From the IMG/VR virus record IMGVR_UViG_3300006846_000040, positions 1 through 37,588 of that record: 37,588 bases of DNA. One strand, 5' to 3'. Position 1 is the first letter of the stretch; every line of letters starts with the position of its first letter. Positions 29,235-37,461 of this stretch are shown one piece after another. The position numbers and the translations under genes were made by a program. The notes beneath the pieces were generated by a model that was not told the origin of the DNA, ran no database searches, and saw nothing but the letters and a program-made list of their open reading frames with translations. Source of the DNA: a virus.

Positions 29235-30067
29235 AGCCCGACCCAGTGTTTGAGCAGGCCATCGCCGCGCAACTCGATCTGAATCTTGGCCGGACTATCG
29301 CCGATGTGCGGCTGCACATACTTCTGGAAACAGTCCATGTAGCGCATCAGCGGCAGCGAGGTCTTGAACAGCCTCCCTTTGCACTCAACCTCGATGACCT
29401 GGATCGGCACATCGCCGGTATGTTTGCCGGCATGAAACTCCCCGTCACGAAATGACAAGTCCATGCCATGAACGACAAACTTGCGATAGCCCAAGCAGTA
29501 GAGCAGTGGAATCGCGCGCAGGCCGACCGAGCCGCCGCCTGGCACATCAGCAATATTCCAGAGGATTGGATTGCCGACCTTGCGGATGACATCCGGATGC
29601 ACGCACGAGGCCATCAGGTATTTCGTCTCGTCATTCGGGGTGAGCATCATCCCCTTATGACGGCGTGGGTCGCATTCGATGTGATACTCGGGGACGATCC
29701 CCCGCTCTACCAGGAAATCATGCGCGCCGGATACCGTAACAACGTCGCCAAACCTTACTTCGCCTGGTCCGTGGATGTCACTCACGGTATCCTTGAGCGA
29801 TGGCCCGTAACAGTACAGTGAGGCCGTTCGCTCGTGCGGCGCAGGGATGCCCCAGACCACGTAATGCCCGACCATGGTGCGAACCTTGCCGATCATCGGC
29901 TTTTCGCGGAATGGCGCGATGTGCTCGACCGTCCGGTAAGTCAGCCGCCTATGGTTGGTCGCAAGATTAGCCTCAATCTGCGCAAGCCGCTCCTCGTCGG
30001 GTATGCACGGCTTGCCCTCGATCTTGGAGAAATCGAACTCCTCACGGTATGAGGTTTTTGAAAGCAC
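29231..30067 (-). CDS. DUF115/MptE-Maf-like protein
   Basis: A 278-residue protein with an N-terminal helical part (about 1-60) and the DUF115 core: SLYCYGPSLKDTVSD, 'VTVSGAHDFLVERGIVPEYH' with IECDPRRHK, SCVHPDVIRKVG, PGGGSVGLRAIPLLYCLGYR and FVVHGMDLSF. The same landmarks occur in the gene at 15260-16441, so the two are paralogues. PF01973 includes Maf glycosyltransferases that add nonulosonic acids to flagellin Ser/Thr. It starts at GTG 30067 within the end of the preceding gene. Position just upstream of the Gly-rich proteins suggests it acts on virion surface proteins (inference). Confidence 0.7.
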   Translation of the reverse strand: MLSKTSYREEFDFSKIEGKPCIPDEERLAQIEANLATNHRRLTYRTVEHIAPFREKPMIGKVRTMVGHYVVWGIPAPHERTASLYCYGPSLKDTVSDIHGPGEVRFGDVVTVSGAHDFLVERGIVPEYHIECDPRRHKGMMLTPNDETKYLMASCVHPDVIRKVGNPILWNIADVPGGGSVGLRAIPLLYCLGYRKFVVHGMDLSFRDGEFHAGKHTGDVPIQVIEVECKGRLFKTSLPLMRYMDCFQKYVQPHIGDSPAKIQIELRGDGLLKHWVGL

Positions 30068-30407
30068 TGCGGGCCTGCGTGAGCGTCAGATCGGGAGAAT
30101 TTGCGGTCGTCGGCAGTCCGGCCGTGGTGGCCGCCGTGTTGATGCCGGCATTGGTGCGAACGGCACGAACCAGTTGCCGGATCATGTTCTCGTGCCGGAA
30201 CAGCACACGGAAGGTTGCAACGTCCACCGCGTCAATCTGCGGGTCTTTCGGGTCAAACACGTCGCCGACACTGACCACCACCGCATCGTCAACGATCCAT
30301 TCGCTGAACACGCCATTGCTGCGGGCGAGTTGCTGCTCCAGCGTATAGGTATCGACTGGTGCAACGACGTTGACGACAACGCCGCCCTCGGCAATGACGA
30401 GCTTCAT
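30042..30407 (-). CDS. Small virion-associated protein
   Basis: A 121-residue protein starting MKLVIAEGGVVVNVVAPVDT and later 'DVFDPKDPQIDAVDVATFRV'. The layout (beta N-terminus, SRLFRHEN-like helix, variable C-terminal tail RTNAGINTAATTAGLPT) resembles short phage proteins encoded near the portal. ATG 30407 overlaps the preceding stop as ATGA. Function not known. Confidence 0.6.
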   Translation of the reverse strand: MKLVIAEGGVVVNVVAPVDTYTLEQQLARSNGVFSEWIVDDAVVVSVGDVFDPKDPQIDAVDVATFRVLFRHENMIRQLVRAVRTNAGINTAATTAGLPTTANSPDLTLTQARSAFKNLIP

Positions 30408-30835
30408 CAGTATTTTCCACCAATCGCGCAGGCAATCCAACCGTTGACCGAGGCCGTGCCTAGGTTCACGTAAAGACGGTAGCCGGCAGGCAGGGCAATG
30501 TTCATCGGCACTTCATAGTTCGCAGTTGCCGCCGCGTTGGTGGCGGTCGTCGCCGGCAGGGAAATCTCGTCATAGATCACGTTGTTAGCCGCCGTGCCGG
30601 TTGTGGCGCCGTTGTTGATGAAGATGCGCGCAACCGTCGCCGTGGTGTTGCCGACGTTAGTAGCGCGCAGCCTGATTTTTTGCACATACCCACCATTAGT
30701 GGCGTCTGCGGTGAACACCAGGTTGTTCGCGCCCAGACCTGTGCCGGTGATCGTCGTGTCCGCCGCAGACATGAACTGCGGTTGCCACTGAATGTCCGGG
30801 GTGCGTGAATAGATCGGATCGTTGTTGGCGGCCAT
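30407..30835 (-). CDS. Beta-sandwich virion protein
   Basis: A 142-residue protein. NNDPIYSRTPDIQWQPQFMS, 'FTADATNGGYVQKIRLRATN', VARIFINNGATTGTAANNVI and LPAGYRLYVNLGTASVNGW form a beta-sandwich pattern that I recognise from a widespread small phage structural family. It is likely exposed on the virion, as a head or fibre component. ATG 30835 overlaps the preceding stop. No enzymatic motif. Confidence 0.65.
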   Translation of the reverse strand: MAANNDPIYSRTPDIQWQPQFMSAADTTITGTGLGANNLVFTADATNGGYVQKIRLRATNVGNTTATVARIFINNGATTGTAANNVIYDEISLPATTATNAAATANYEVPMNIALPAGYRLYVNLGTASVNGWIACAIGGKY

Positions 30836-31203
30836 CAGGGCATCCCATATTGCAGGTCAAAACCGTGGGTGGATTTGCGAGCGCTAAGCCCAGTGAACGG
30901 GTTGAAAACAAACTTGGAACCGGAAGAGAAATCTATTTGGGTGGCCGTTTCATCCGAATTAGTCCGAACAATATCGCGAACAAGCGTAATGTTGTCACCT
31001 AACAGATAGCCCACCCCAACTTCCCACTGCCCAGTCGGGACACCAGAACCGTCAACCGCCTCAATGCAATACTTGAAGGAAACGCCCGGTCCAAAGGCGG
31101 TACCAAAATCGTAATAACCAGTCACGGCGCCGGCCAACGTAAAGTTGCCGGTCCCAGTCGTTGTAGATGTTTCCTTGACGCGATCAAAGAATGAGCCGGT
31201 CAT
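30835..31203 (-). CDS. Small conserved virion protein, RVKETSTTTGTG type
   Basis: A 122-residue protein starting MTGSFFDRVKETSTTTGTGN, followed by FTLAGAVTGYYDFGTAFGPG and 'WEVGVGYLLGDNITLVRDIV'. The pattern is frequent in phages, next to structural genes, and predicted all beta. It joins the portal gene by an ATGA overlap at 31203. Together with the gene at 30407-30835 it may form a surface decoration or fibre-tip unit; this is inference. Confidence 0.7.
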   Translation of the reverse strand: MTGSFFDRVKETSTTTGTGNFTLAGAVTGYYDFGTAFGPGVSFKYCIEAVDGSGVPTGQWEVGVGYLLGDNITLVRDIVRTNSDETATQIDFSSGSKFVFNPFTGLSARKSTHGFDLQYGMP

Positions 31204-33734
31204 TATTGCAACGTCTCGACATCAAACGGCTTGCCGTTGAAGGTGCCTCTAGCCCGCTTAACTCCACTCTTGGGCTTGTTTGCGCGGTCCTTGGACTCGT
31301 CGGCGATGCGGGCCTTACTCTCGACATCGTGGGACTTGTCCCGGCGCCCTTCCTCGGCTTTGAAGGCTTCTTGCTTTTGCTTCAACCCGACCTCGTGCTC
31401 CCGCATCTTGTGCTGGATGCCGAGGCCGAATTCCTGCTTTTTCTCTTCCTGCCCGCGGAGGAAGTCCTGTTCGCCCTGTTGCTGGTCCTGCATGGCCTTC
31501 TGCGCAGCGATGTTGGCCTTCTGGTCGGCCTCGTTCTGGGCAATCTGGGCCTTGAGCTCGGCCCCCTGGGCGGCTAGTTGCATGTCTTGCTGGCCAGCAA
31601 TCTCCTTGATCCGCAGTTCACCCTCCATCTTCTCCCGTTCGAGCTGCGCCTTGACTTGTTCGGCCTGAATCTTCAGGGCGATTTCCTGCTTTTTGAGTTC
31701 GTGTTCAGCCAACTTAAGCTGGAACTCCTGCCGCATCTGTTCCACTTCAACCTGCATCTTGCCTTGGTCGGCCTGCATCTTGACCTGCTCGAGGGCCATC
31801 TTCTGCTGCCCTTCGGCCTGCTTCATCTGCATTTCGGCCTGTATCTTCTGCTGTTCCGGGTCGGGCTTAGGCTGCATGGCCGTCTGCTGGACCTGCTGCA
31901 TGGTCCGCTCGATAATGTCCTCCATAGAGCGGCCGACACGATACCCACGAACGGTGAATAGAATGAACTCGGTCACCATCGGGGTGATGACCGGGGCGGC
32001 GGCGATCATAGGTGCGGCCTGCTCAAGCATCTTGCCCATGGCCACGACAAACTCAGTCCGCCTTTGCTTCTCGGCGTCCTCGTCCGGCTGGATCGTGCTG
32101 TCGGTTTCAATGTCGATGAGGTACGACCGCATATGGTCGTTGCGCAGCAGCCCTAGCACGTTGTCGTCGAACGACTGCCCGGACGGCGAGGGCATGTCGG
32201 GGTTCTGGACACCGTAGAGCCCTGAGCCATTCACCCCACCGTTCATTGTCGGTGGCATAGGTGCGGCGCCGCCGTTCATGCCAAGAGGAGCACTCGGCGG
32301 CGCCATGCCGTTCATGCCAGGAGCAGTTGGCATAGGCGGCATATACTTGAAGCCCGTCATGTCGGCGATGGTCTGCGGCTGGAACTGCTCGGCCACGACC
32401 TCGGCGACAAGCTGGGCAATGTCCCGACAGAACCGGGCCAGGTCATCCTTGGCATTCCTGATGCGCCGGCTACCGGACTGCGCCTTGAGCTGCTGCGCGC
32501 CCAGCGTCTCGTCGGGATCCGTGTCGCCCCGAAGAATGTCGCTGATGCCGGTGATCTGGTAAACATCCTGGATGAGTTGCTGGCGGGCCTCGATGGCGCC
32601 CTTGAGCGACACAAGCACGTTCTCGACCGGAAACCAGTCGATCAGCCCCTTGGCGCCGCCCTTCTCGGCAAAGCCGGCCCATGATTCAACCGGGATAAAC
32701 GTTGTCTTATTCGCAGTCATGTCGGACTGCATCTGCTGGATCAGCATCCGAACAGCATCCGCACCGTCCGCAGACGGACCTGCAGGAATGAAACCGCGGA
32801 CAATCAGGAAGTCCGTCAGATTGGCAATCTTCTCGGTCAGATCGTCAATTTCCTGACATTGGTCCTGGTAGTAGCGGTAGTCCGGCGTCGGGATCAGCGA
32901 CTTGCTTGCACGGGAACCGTAGCAAGGCTCGGGGCACGGAAAGAAGTCGCGGAAATCGAGAGGTGGATCACCCTCGTCCAACATGTCAGGGCAATCGCGA
33001 GACATCCATACCGTTGATTTCCGTCGCTTGTCCCAAATTTCGAAAACAGCAGCTTTATCTTCCCCCCCTTCGGCATCCGTATCGGTCGCGTATATGGGTT
33101 TGGACGCATAAGTCAGCTTTTCCGCAATCTCCTTGCCAAACCGCTCCTTGGCCTCGTCACGGCCCAGGTAGACCCGTCTCCACGCCAACCAAACGTCCTT
33201 CCACACCCCACAAACGTTGTGGCCGAAGTCGCACCAATGGACGTAGTCGATACAGACCTTCTCATATGAGATTTCGTCATCGTCCTCGATGTCGGCCTCA
33301 TACCGCACCCAGGCCTGCCCGCGGCCAACCAACAGCCGGTCGTCCCGCACCATGCGGAACGTCTCGTCGGCGCGGTAGAGGTCGAACGTGCAGTTGGTGG
33401 CGCGTTCGAGGAGCTCGGCCGCTATGCGCCCAGTCGGGTGCGGGTCCTTATAGCGTCGAGAGCACAGAACAGTCGGGAGCTTACCGTAGACAGCCGGCTT
33501 GAGCGTTTCAACATTAGACCACAGCAGAGCAAACCGGCGTGGACTAGCAACCGAACGATGCTGGTCCAGATAGAGCTTAACGATGGTTTCGCCCTGAATC
33601 TTCCATTCCTCGGTAGCCTTGTTGTACGCCTCGATCTCACGCCAGTAGCGGCGCATGCGGGCGGTGGGTTTCTTCGCTTGCTGGCCACGCTCGGGCTCGT
33701 CAGGTGTCTGTGGGGCAGAGTCAACGTAGGTCAT
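31203..33734 (-). CDS. Portal protein, P22-like with long C-terminal coiled coil
   Basis: An 843-residue portal. The N-terminal part has RMRRYWREIEAYNKATEEWK and WSNVETLKPAVYGKLPTVLC, common to large podophage portals. The middle includes 'YRYYQDQCQEIDDLTEKIAN' and YQITGISDILRGDTDPDETL, the stem and clip region. The last third (about 615-815) is an unbroken Gln/Glu/Lys coiled coil, far longer than average, which would build a barrel inside the capsid as in P22. ATG 33734 is chosen; a TTG one codon earlier exists. It overlaps both neighbours (TGATG and ATGA). Confidence 0.88.
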   Translation of the reverse strand: MTYVDSAPQTPDEPERGQQAKKPTARMRRYWREIEAYNKATEEWKIQGETIVKLYLDQHRSVASPRRFALLWSNVETLKPAVYGKLPTVLCSRRYKDPHPTGRIAAELLERATNCTFDLYRADETFRMVRDDRLLVGRGQAWVRYEADIEDDDEISYEKVCIDYVHWCDFGHNVCGVWKDVWLAWRRVYLGRDEAKERFGKEIAEKLTYASKPIYATDTDAEGGEDKAAVFEIWDKRRKSTVWMSRDCPDMLDEGDPPLDFRDFFPCPEPCYGSRASKSLIPTPDYRYYQDQCQEIDDLTEKIANLTDFLIVRGFIPAGPSADGADAVRMLIQQMQSDMTANKTTFIPVESWAGFAEKGGAKGLIDWFPVENVLVSLKGAIEARQQLIQDVYQITGISDILRGDTDPDETLGAQQLKAQSGSRRIRNAKDDLARFCRDIAQLVAEVVAEQFQPQTIADMTGFKYMPPMPTAPGMNGMAPPSAPLGMNGGAAPMPPTMNGGVNGSGLYGVQNPDMPSPSGQSFDDNVLGLLRNDHMRSYLIDIETDSTIQPDEDAEKQRRTEFVVAMGKMLEQAAPMIAAAPVITPMVTEFILFTVRGYRVGRSMEDIIERTMQQVQQTAMQPKPDPEQQKIQAEMQMKQAEGQQKMALEQVKMQADQGKMQVEVEQMRQEFQLKLAEHELKKQEIALKIQAEQVKAQLEREKMEGELRIKEIAGQQDMQLAAQGAELKAQIAQNEADQKANIAAQKAMQDQQQGEQDFLRGQEEKKQEFGLGIQHKMREHEVGLKQKQEAFKAEEGRRDKSHDVESKARIADESKDRANKPKSGVKRARGTFNGKPFDVETLQ

Positions 33735-33898
33735 CAATGCACCGGATCAATCCATTGTTCGGGCAATTTTCGCCGCGCTGTCTCTGCAAGTTCGTCCAAA
33801 ACCTTTGCCGCATGAGGGCCACAAATCACGCGGCCCTCATAATTGTACATCTGATAAGGCGGCAGATCGTTGGGGCAGTTGGGTTCTTCGCACTTCAT
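33734..33898 (-). CDS. Cys/His mini-protein, probable zinc knuckle
   Basis: A 54-residue protein. The metal-ligand pattern is Cys3-x4-Cys8 and Cys26-x2-His29 (MKCEEPNCPN ... RVICGPHAAK), followed by a charged helix and EQWIDPVH. It abuts the methyltransferase stop (TGAATG) and overlaps the portal start as TGATG, so it is coupled to both. The spacing resembles small zinc-binding phage proteins. A role in portal assembly or gene control is unproven. Confidence 0.6.
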   Translation of the reverse strand: MKCEEPNCPNDLPPYQMYNYEGRVICGPHAAKVLDELAETARRKLPEQWIDPVH

Positions 33899-34483
33899 TC
33901 AATTGGGTGCTTTCGTATAAATGCCGATGAACACGTCAGACGCCGCGCCGGGTTGGAACTTCCCATACGGGATGAACTCGCCCGGCCATTCCACCTGCAC
34001 CCAGTTGTTGGCCTTGTCCGCGCGTGCCATCCGCAGGCATCTGGTGAACTCGACGCGGCCGGCCACCAGCAGCTCATCCAGCCCCGGCTGCCAGGCGAGC
34101 GGCATCGTAACCAGCATCGTGCCACCGGGCTTGAGCAGCCGTTTGACGTTGTCGAACGCCCGCAGGAACTTGGCCCCGTTCTCTTTCCAGATGTGCTCCA
34201 TTGTCGAGATGCTCAGGATGGCGTCGAAGGGCTCAGCATCAAACTCAACAATGTCACACCGTATCGGCCGCTCGTTCTTCTTGCCGCCCCAGTCCACGAC
34301 AATGTGGCTGGTCGGGGCGTAGTAGGACAGGACGTCGCCGACCTCGAGGATGCGCCCCTCGTTCTCATGCACAAACCGCAGCCCGATCGGCACCTCTATG
34401 GTGCGCTCGTTCCGCCATGCAGCATTGTGCCTGCCCATGCAGTAGTCGTAGTTGTGGCCATCCAGGACAAAGCTGCGGCTCAT
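33899..34483 (-). CDS. Class I SAM-dependent methyltransferase
   Basis: A 194-residue protein. GRILEVGDVLSYY (about 43-55) corresponds to motif I, though the usual second Gly is Asp. PFDAILSISTMEHI (about 85-98) and LLKPGGTMLVTMPL (about 116-129) are motifs IV and V of Methyltransf_11-like enzymes. The substrate is unknown; sugars, virion proteins or small molecules are possible. It is far from the other methyltransferase (16438-16986), with ATGA overlap to the next upstream gene. Confidence 0.75.
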   Translation of the reverse strand: MSRSFVLDGHNYDYCMGRHNAAWRNERTIEVPIGLRFVHENEGRILEVGDVLSYYAPTSHIVVDWGGKKNERPIRCDIVEFDAEPFDAILSISTMEHIWKENGAKFLRAFDNVKRLLKPGGTMLVTMPLAWQPGLDELLVAGRVEFTRCLRMARADKANNWVQVEWPGEFIPYGKFQPGAASDVFIGIYTKAPN

Positions 34484-34737
34484 CTAAACTGCAGGGCGTT
34501 CTGCATGGTGGCCACATCAGGGGCCAACAGCTGTGGCGGCTGTAATGACTGAAGGCCGCGATAGCGGCGCTGCTCATCAATCAGGCCAGCCAGTCCGCCA
34601 TTATTGTCGGGAGTCAAGATATCCCCCATTCCCATCCCAGGGACGGCCCGCTGCCCCAACGCGCGATCAAGCGGACCTGCCGACCTGCTCATGCCACCCT
34701 GCAGCAACAATTGTGCCAGCAGATTTTGTCTGTCCAT
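34480..34737 (-). CDS. Small virion-region protein, unknown
   Basis: An 85-residue protein: MDRQNLLAQLLLQGGMSRSA, a Gly/Met-rich centre (GQRAVPGMGMGDIL) and a Leu/Gln-rich tail. It looks largely helical and flexible. It overlaps the methyltransferase start as ATGA. Between it and the next gene upstream are 62 bases without a supported gene. No known function. Confidence 0.55.
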   Translation of the reverse strand: MDRQNLLAQLLLQGGMSRSAGPLDRALGQRAVPGMGMGDILTPDNNGGLAGLIDEQRRYRGLQSLQPPQLLAPDVATMQNALQFR

Positions 34738-34799
34738 CTCATTTCACCGAGGCCAGGAACGGCACGATGGTTGCCAGTCTCCAGGCATGATCGTTCTCC

Positions 34800-35237
34800 C
34801 TATTTCGCGGTGCGCAGCCGCCAGCGCCGCGGGCCGACGACCTCCACGGGGGCCTGCGTGGCCACCGGCTTGGTCTTGTCACCCTCCACGTAGCTGCGCC
34901 ACACCCCGCCCGTCTTGACGGCCAACTCGGGCTTGTTGTCGTCATACCCGTCAATCTCGAGCACCTTGCCCTCGGGCGCCGGGTCGGTCACCGGACGCCA
35001 CGGGTTGGCGTCGGGCTTGGCCATGCCGGCCGGCTTGGCTGCAGGCTTGGCAACGGGCTTTACGTCAGGTTTCACATAGCTACGGCCGGTATCAGCCATT
35101 TTCTTCCTCCGTTTGGATTTAAGCCTATCGAGCAGCGCGTTGGCGGCAAGTTTGGGCCCGCGCTGTTTCAGCATCTCACGCACAATTTTACCGAGCTTCG
35201 GCTTAGGCTTGGCTTTGGGCTTGGACTTCTTGACCAT
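34800..35237 (-). CDS. Lysine/proline-rich basic protein with internal start
   Basis: A 145-residue protein. The N-terminus is very basic (MVKKSKPKAKPKPKLGKI ... LKSKRRKK, residues 1-46), then a KPVAKPAAKPAG linker, then a compact C-terminal region (APEGKVLEIDGYDDNKPELA ... WRSYVEGDKT). ATG 35237 has GGAGAGG eight bases ahead. A second in-frame ATG at 35099 lies behind GGAGGAAGAAA and could yield a separate 99-residue product without the basic head. Function unknown; nucleic-acid binding is plausible for the basic part. Confidence 0.6.
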   Translation of the reverse strand: MVKKSKPKAKPKPKLGKIVREMLKQRGPKLAANALLDRLKSKRRKKMADTGRSYVKPDVKPVAKPAAKPAGMAKPDANPWRPVTDPAPEGKVLEIDGYDDNKPELAVKTGGVWRSYVEGDKTKPVATQAPVEVVGPRRWRLRTAK

Positions 35238-35256
35238 TTTGGTCACCTCTCCACCC

Positions 35257-35349
35257 TCACCCCATCACTTGATCCCATATAACAGTTAATGCGAGCATCA
35301 GCGCGTAGCTCATCAAAAACTCGAATACCCCAGACCAGACGTTGGGCAT
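35257..35349 (-). CDS. 30-residue membrane micropeptide
   Basis: A tiny frame reading MPNVWSGVFEFLMSYALMLA and then LTVIWDQVMG. Most of it is one hydrophobic helix, so it may be a single-pass membrane peptide. It starts one base after the preceding stop (TAGGATG) and fills an otherwise empty 100-base gap. Its small size leaves doubt. Confidence 0.45.
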   Translation of the reverse strand: MPNVWSGVFEFLMSYALMLALTVIWDQVMG

Positions 35350-35350
35350 C

Positions 35351-35578
35351 CTATTTGAACCACTTGTTATAGGCCATGAAGAGTGGCGACTGTGACAGAA
35401 AATCCTTGGTCTGCATCTTGTCGAGACCCTTGCCACCGCTCAATAGCGACAGCAGCCCCATGCTCAACGGTCCGCCGTCACCCATCAGCCCGCCAAGCCC
35501 GCCCATGCCCTGTTGCGGCTGCTGCTGCTTGTTTTGGTCCTGCATCATGAGCGCGTCGTAAAGCGACATATTTGGCAT
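35351..35578 (-). CDS. Small Gly/Met/Gln-rich protein
   Basis: A 75-residue protein starting MPNMSLYDALMMQDQNKQQQ, with a GMGGLGGLMGDGG stretch and the end SQSPLFMAYNKWFK. Low-complexity composition suggests flexibility. ATG 35578 has CAAGGATG upstream; a GTG two codons earlier is also possible. It lies in the packaging-to-portal interval, where small virion-associated proteins are common. Confidence 0.55.
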   Translation of the reverse strand: MPNMSLYDALMMQDQNKQQQPQQGMGGLGGLMGDGGPLSMGLLSLLSGGKGLDKMQTKDFLSQSPLFMAYNKWFK

Positions 35579-35597
35579 GTTCACATCCTTGGTGCTT

Positions 35598-35837
35598 TCA
35601 TTGCACTCGCCTATTAAGCGAAGAATCCCAGCTTGTTATGAGAACAGTGCGGAGCAAACCAGATAGTTCCGACACTTGGAATAAGGCAGCATCCAACGAG
35701 TCTGCCTCATCCTCTATTTTCCCAGCCAGCCAGACAACCGCCACCGCCATAGCTACGTCTCGCGGCAGGTTCTCCCCAACAGCCTCATCGATCTTATCCG
35801 CCAAGTCAGAAACCATCTGCTCGGTTGACATCATCAT
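35598..35837 (-). CDS. Small helical protein after the large terminase
   Basis: A 79-residue protein starting MMMSTEQMVSDLADKIDEAV, with a helical hydrophobic centre (DVAMAVAVVWLAGKIEDEAD). It overlaps the terminase stop as TGATG/ATGA at 35834-35837. No recognisable family. Confidence 0.6.
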   Translation of the reverse strand: MMMSTEQMVSDLADKIDEAVGENLPRDVAMAVAVVWLAGKIEDEADSLDAALFQVSELSGLLRTVLITSWDSSLNRRVQ

Positions 35838-37183
35838 ACCCTCGGTGCCTTGGTGTTCGGCCGGACCAGCCTGATGAGCTCGTCCACCGTGATGTTCTCA
35901 ACGCCCCGCATTGGCTCGGGCGGCTTCGGCGGTGGCTTGGGCACCATCTCCCGCCATGCCGTCGCCAGGTAACGGAAGGCATCCGCCGTATGACACGCCC
36001 AGTCGTGTCGGGGATGGTCCTTGAACGCTCGAGTCTTTTCATCGAACTCGGTGCGGTACTGCCGAAGCGCCTCGAGCCCATAGGCGCACTTGGTCTTGTC
36101 GAACCAGCAGCGCTTGAGCGTGATGCGCGCCGCGTTAATGCTATCCTCTACGGTCTGGTTGGGGACCAGCCGCGGCTTGCGCCCCAAGCTGGCCAGCGTC
36201 TCAATGCGGGTGCGAAGCGTCTCATGGCTGCGAATTTTGGCGTCATGCGGAACCCAGTCGATGCCCTTCCTATACCCGCGCGACTCGATTTCGGCCACGT
36301 AATGGGCGGTTGGCTGGCTGTGGTTTTCGTAGTGGTCGATGATCCTTATTTCGCCGATGACGGCTTGGAAGAACCAGATGGCGGTGCTATCGCCGACGCC
36401 TAAGTCCCATGAAGTATGAACAGGGAGCGAGGGGTCGTAGGGGACATCCGTAATTCGCCCATCCCGCTCGGCCTGGGCTATATCTTTCCCAAAATATGCC
36501 CCCACAATAGCAGCATCAAAGCTGCATTCAAACTCCTGTGCTATCTCCTCCGGGGTCAGGTCCTTGGTCAGGTCATCGATTTCAACTTGGTCGAGAATGC
36601 CAGTCTCCGAGGCCCTGGCCATCAAGCTGTACCAACGCTCTGGGTCTTTCTGTGCACCCTCCCATAGCTTGTGGAACTCGTTCCTGCCCTTCGGCGTACC
36701 GATGAAGGCGGCCCAGCCTTGGCGGTCGGCCAGCATGGGCCGGATCACCTGACCCCAGACCGAAGGCCGCATGTCAGCGTACTCATCCAGGATGACCCCA
36801 TCCAGGTAGATGCCACGCAGCCGATCGGCGTTATCAGCACCGTAAAGACGAACGCGAGCGCCATTAGGAAAATCAGCCCGTAATTCCGTCTCGTTGAGCA
36901 CCACCCCCTTGATGTCGGCGACGGCCCGCTTGAGGTAGAGCCAGGCCGCGTCCTTAGCCTGAACATACAGAGGGGCAACATAGGCAAAGCGCGCGTCCTG
37001 CTTCTTGGCGAACAACGCCGCACAGACCAGATCGATGACGCAGGCCACCGTCTTGCCGGCCCGGCGGTGGCAGACCATGACGGCCCACCGCTGGGTGCGG
37101 GTGTGGAACTTGCGGAACGTGTCCCGCGGCCAGTACTGGCCTAGGCCCAACCACGATTCTTCGCTTCCGCCTCGGTCATCCAT
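35834..37183 (-). CDS. terL: Large terminase subunit
   Basis: A 449-residue DNA-packaging motor. The ATPase has a Walker A variant CHRRAGKT (38-45), Walker B GVILDE (129-134) and coupling motif IGTPKG (161-166). The RNase H-like nuclease shows SWDLGVGDSTAIWF (Asp260), VPHDAKIRSHETLRTRIETL (Asp314) and CHTADAFRYL (Asp401). It docks on the portal, pumps DNA into the procapsid and cuts it. Length and motif order are normal. Its start overlaps the small terminase end by 43 bases. Confidence 0.95.
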   Translation of the reverse strand: MDDRGGSEESWLGLGQYWPRDTFRKFHTRTQRWAVMVCHRRAGKTVACVIDLVCAALFAKKQDARFAYVAPLYVQAKDAAWLYLKRAVADIKGVVLNETELRADFPNGARVRLYGADNADRLRGIYLDGVILDEYADMRPSVWGQVIRPMLADRQGWAAFIGTPKGRNEFHKLWEGAQKDPERWYSLMARASETGILDQVEIDDLTKDLTPEEIAQEFECSFDAAIVGAYFGKDIAQAERDGRITDVPYDPSLPVHTSWDLGVGDSTAIWFFQAVIGEIRIIDHYENHSQPTAHYVAEIESRGYRKGIDWVPHDAKIRSHETLRTRIETLASLGRKPRLVPNQTVEDSINAARITLKRCWFDKTKCAYGLEALRQYRTEFDEKTRAFKDHPRHDWACHTADAFRYLATAWREMVPKPPPKPPEPMRGVENITVDELIRLVRPNTKAPRV

Positions 37184-37461
37184 GCCAGGCCAACTGAATG
37201 TTCGATCGCCCCGCCGTCTTTGCCGGTGTGTTCAACCGTGGCAAGGTCCGGCAATACCTTCTTGAGCAGCCCTAGCCCTGCAGTGACCACGGGTGACTTC
37301 GGGTCGTCCAGCTCGCCAGCGGCTATTTGATTAAGATGCTTGATGATTTGATTTGTTTGAATTCGAGCCCTGAATCTTTGAATTTGTTCCGGGCTTTCAA
37401 AAGTCCGGCCGGTGTGGCCCTTACGCCTCCCTGCGCCTGCACGAGCGCCGCCTCTAGGCAT
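37141..37461 (-). CDS. terS: Small terminase subunit
   Basis: A 106-residue protein starting MPRGGARAGAGRRKGHTGR, the usual basic head of many phage small terminases, followed by helices (IQRFRARIQTNQIIKHLNQI) and the oligomerisation-like part (VVTAGLGLLKKVLPDL). It marks packaging DNA and hands it to the large subunit. ATG 37461 overlaps the preceding stop as ATGCCTAG; an ATG at 37470 would add three residues. Confidence 0.8.
   Translation of the reverse strand: MPRGGARAGAGRRKGHTGRTFESPEQIQRFRARIQTNQIIKHLNQIAAGELDDPKSPVVTAGLGLLKKVLPDLATVEHTGKDGGAIEHSVGLAWMTEAEAKNRGWA

Noticed and set aside
34738-34799. Possible micro-gene in the 62-base gap
   Set aside because: One frame gives a short hydrophobic end (ATIVPFLASVK) but no start codon with ribosome site; the other gives 14 residues only.
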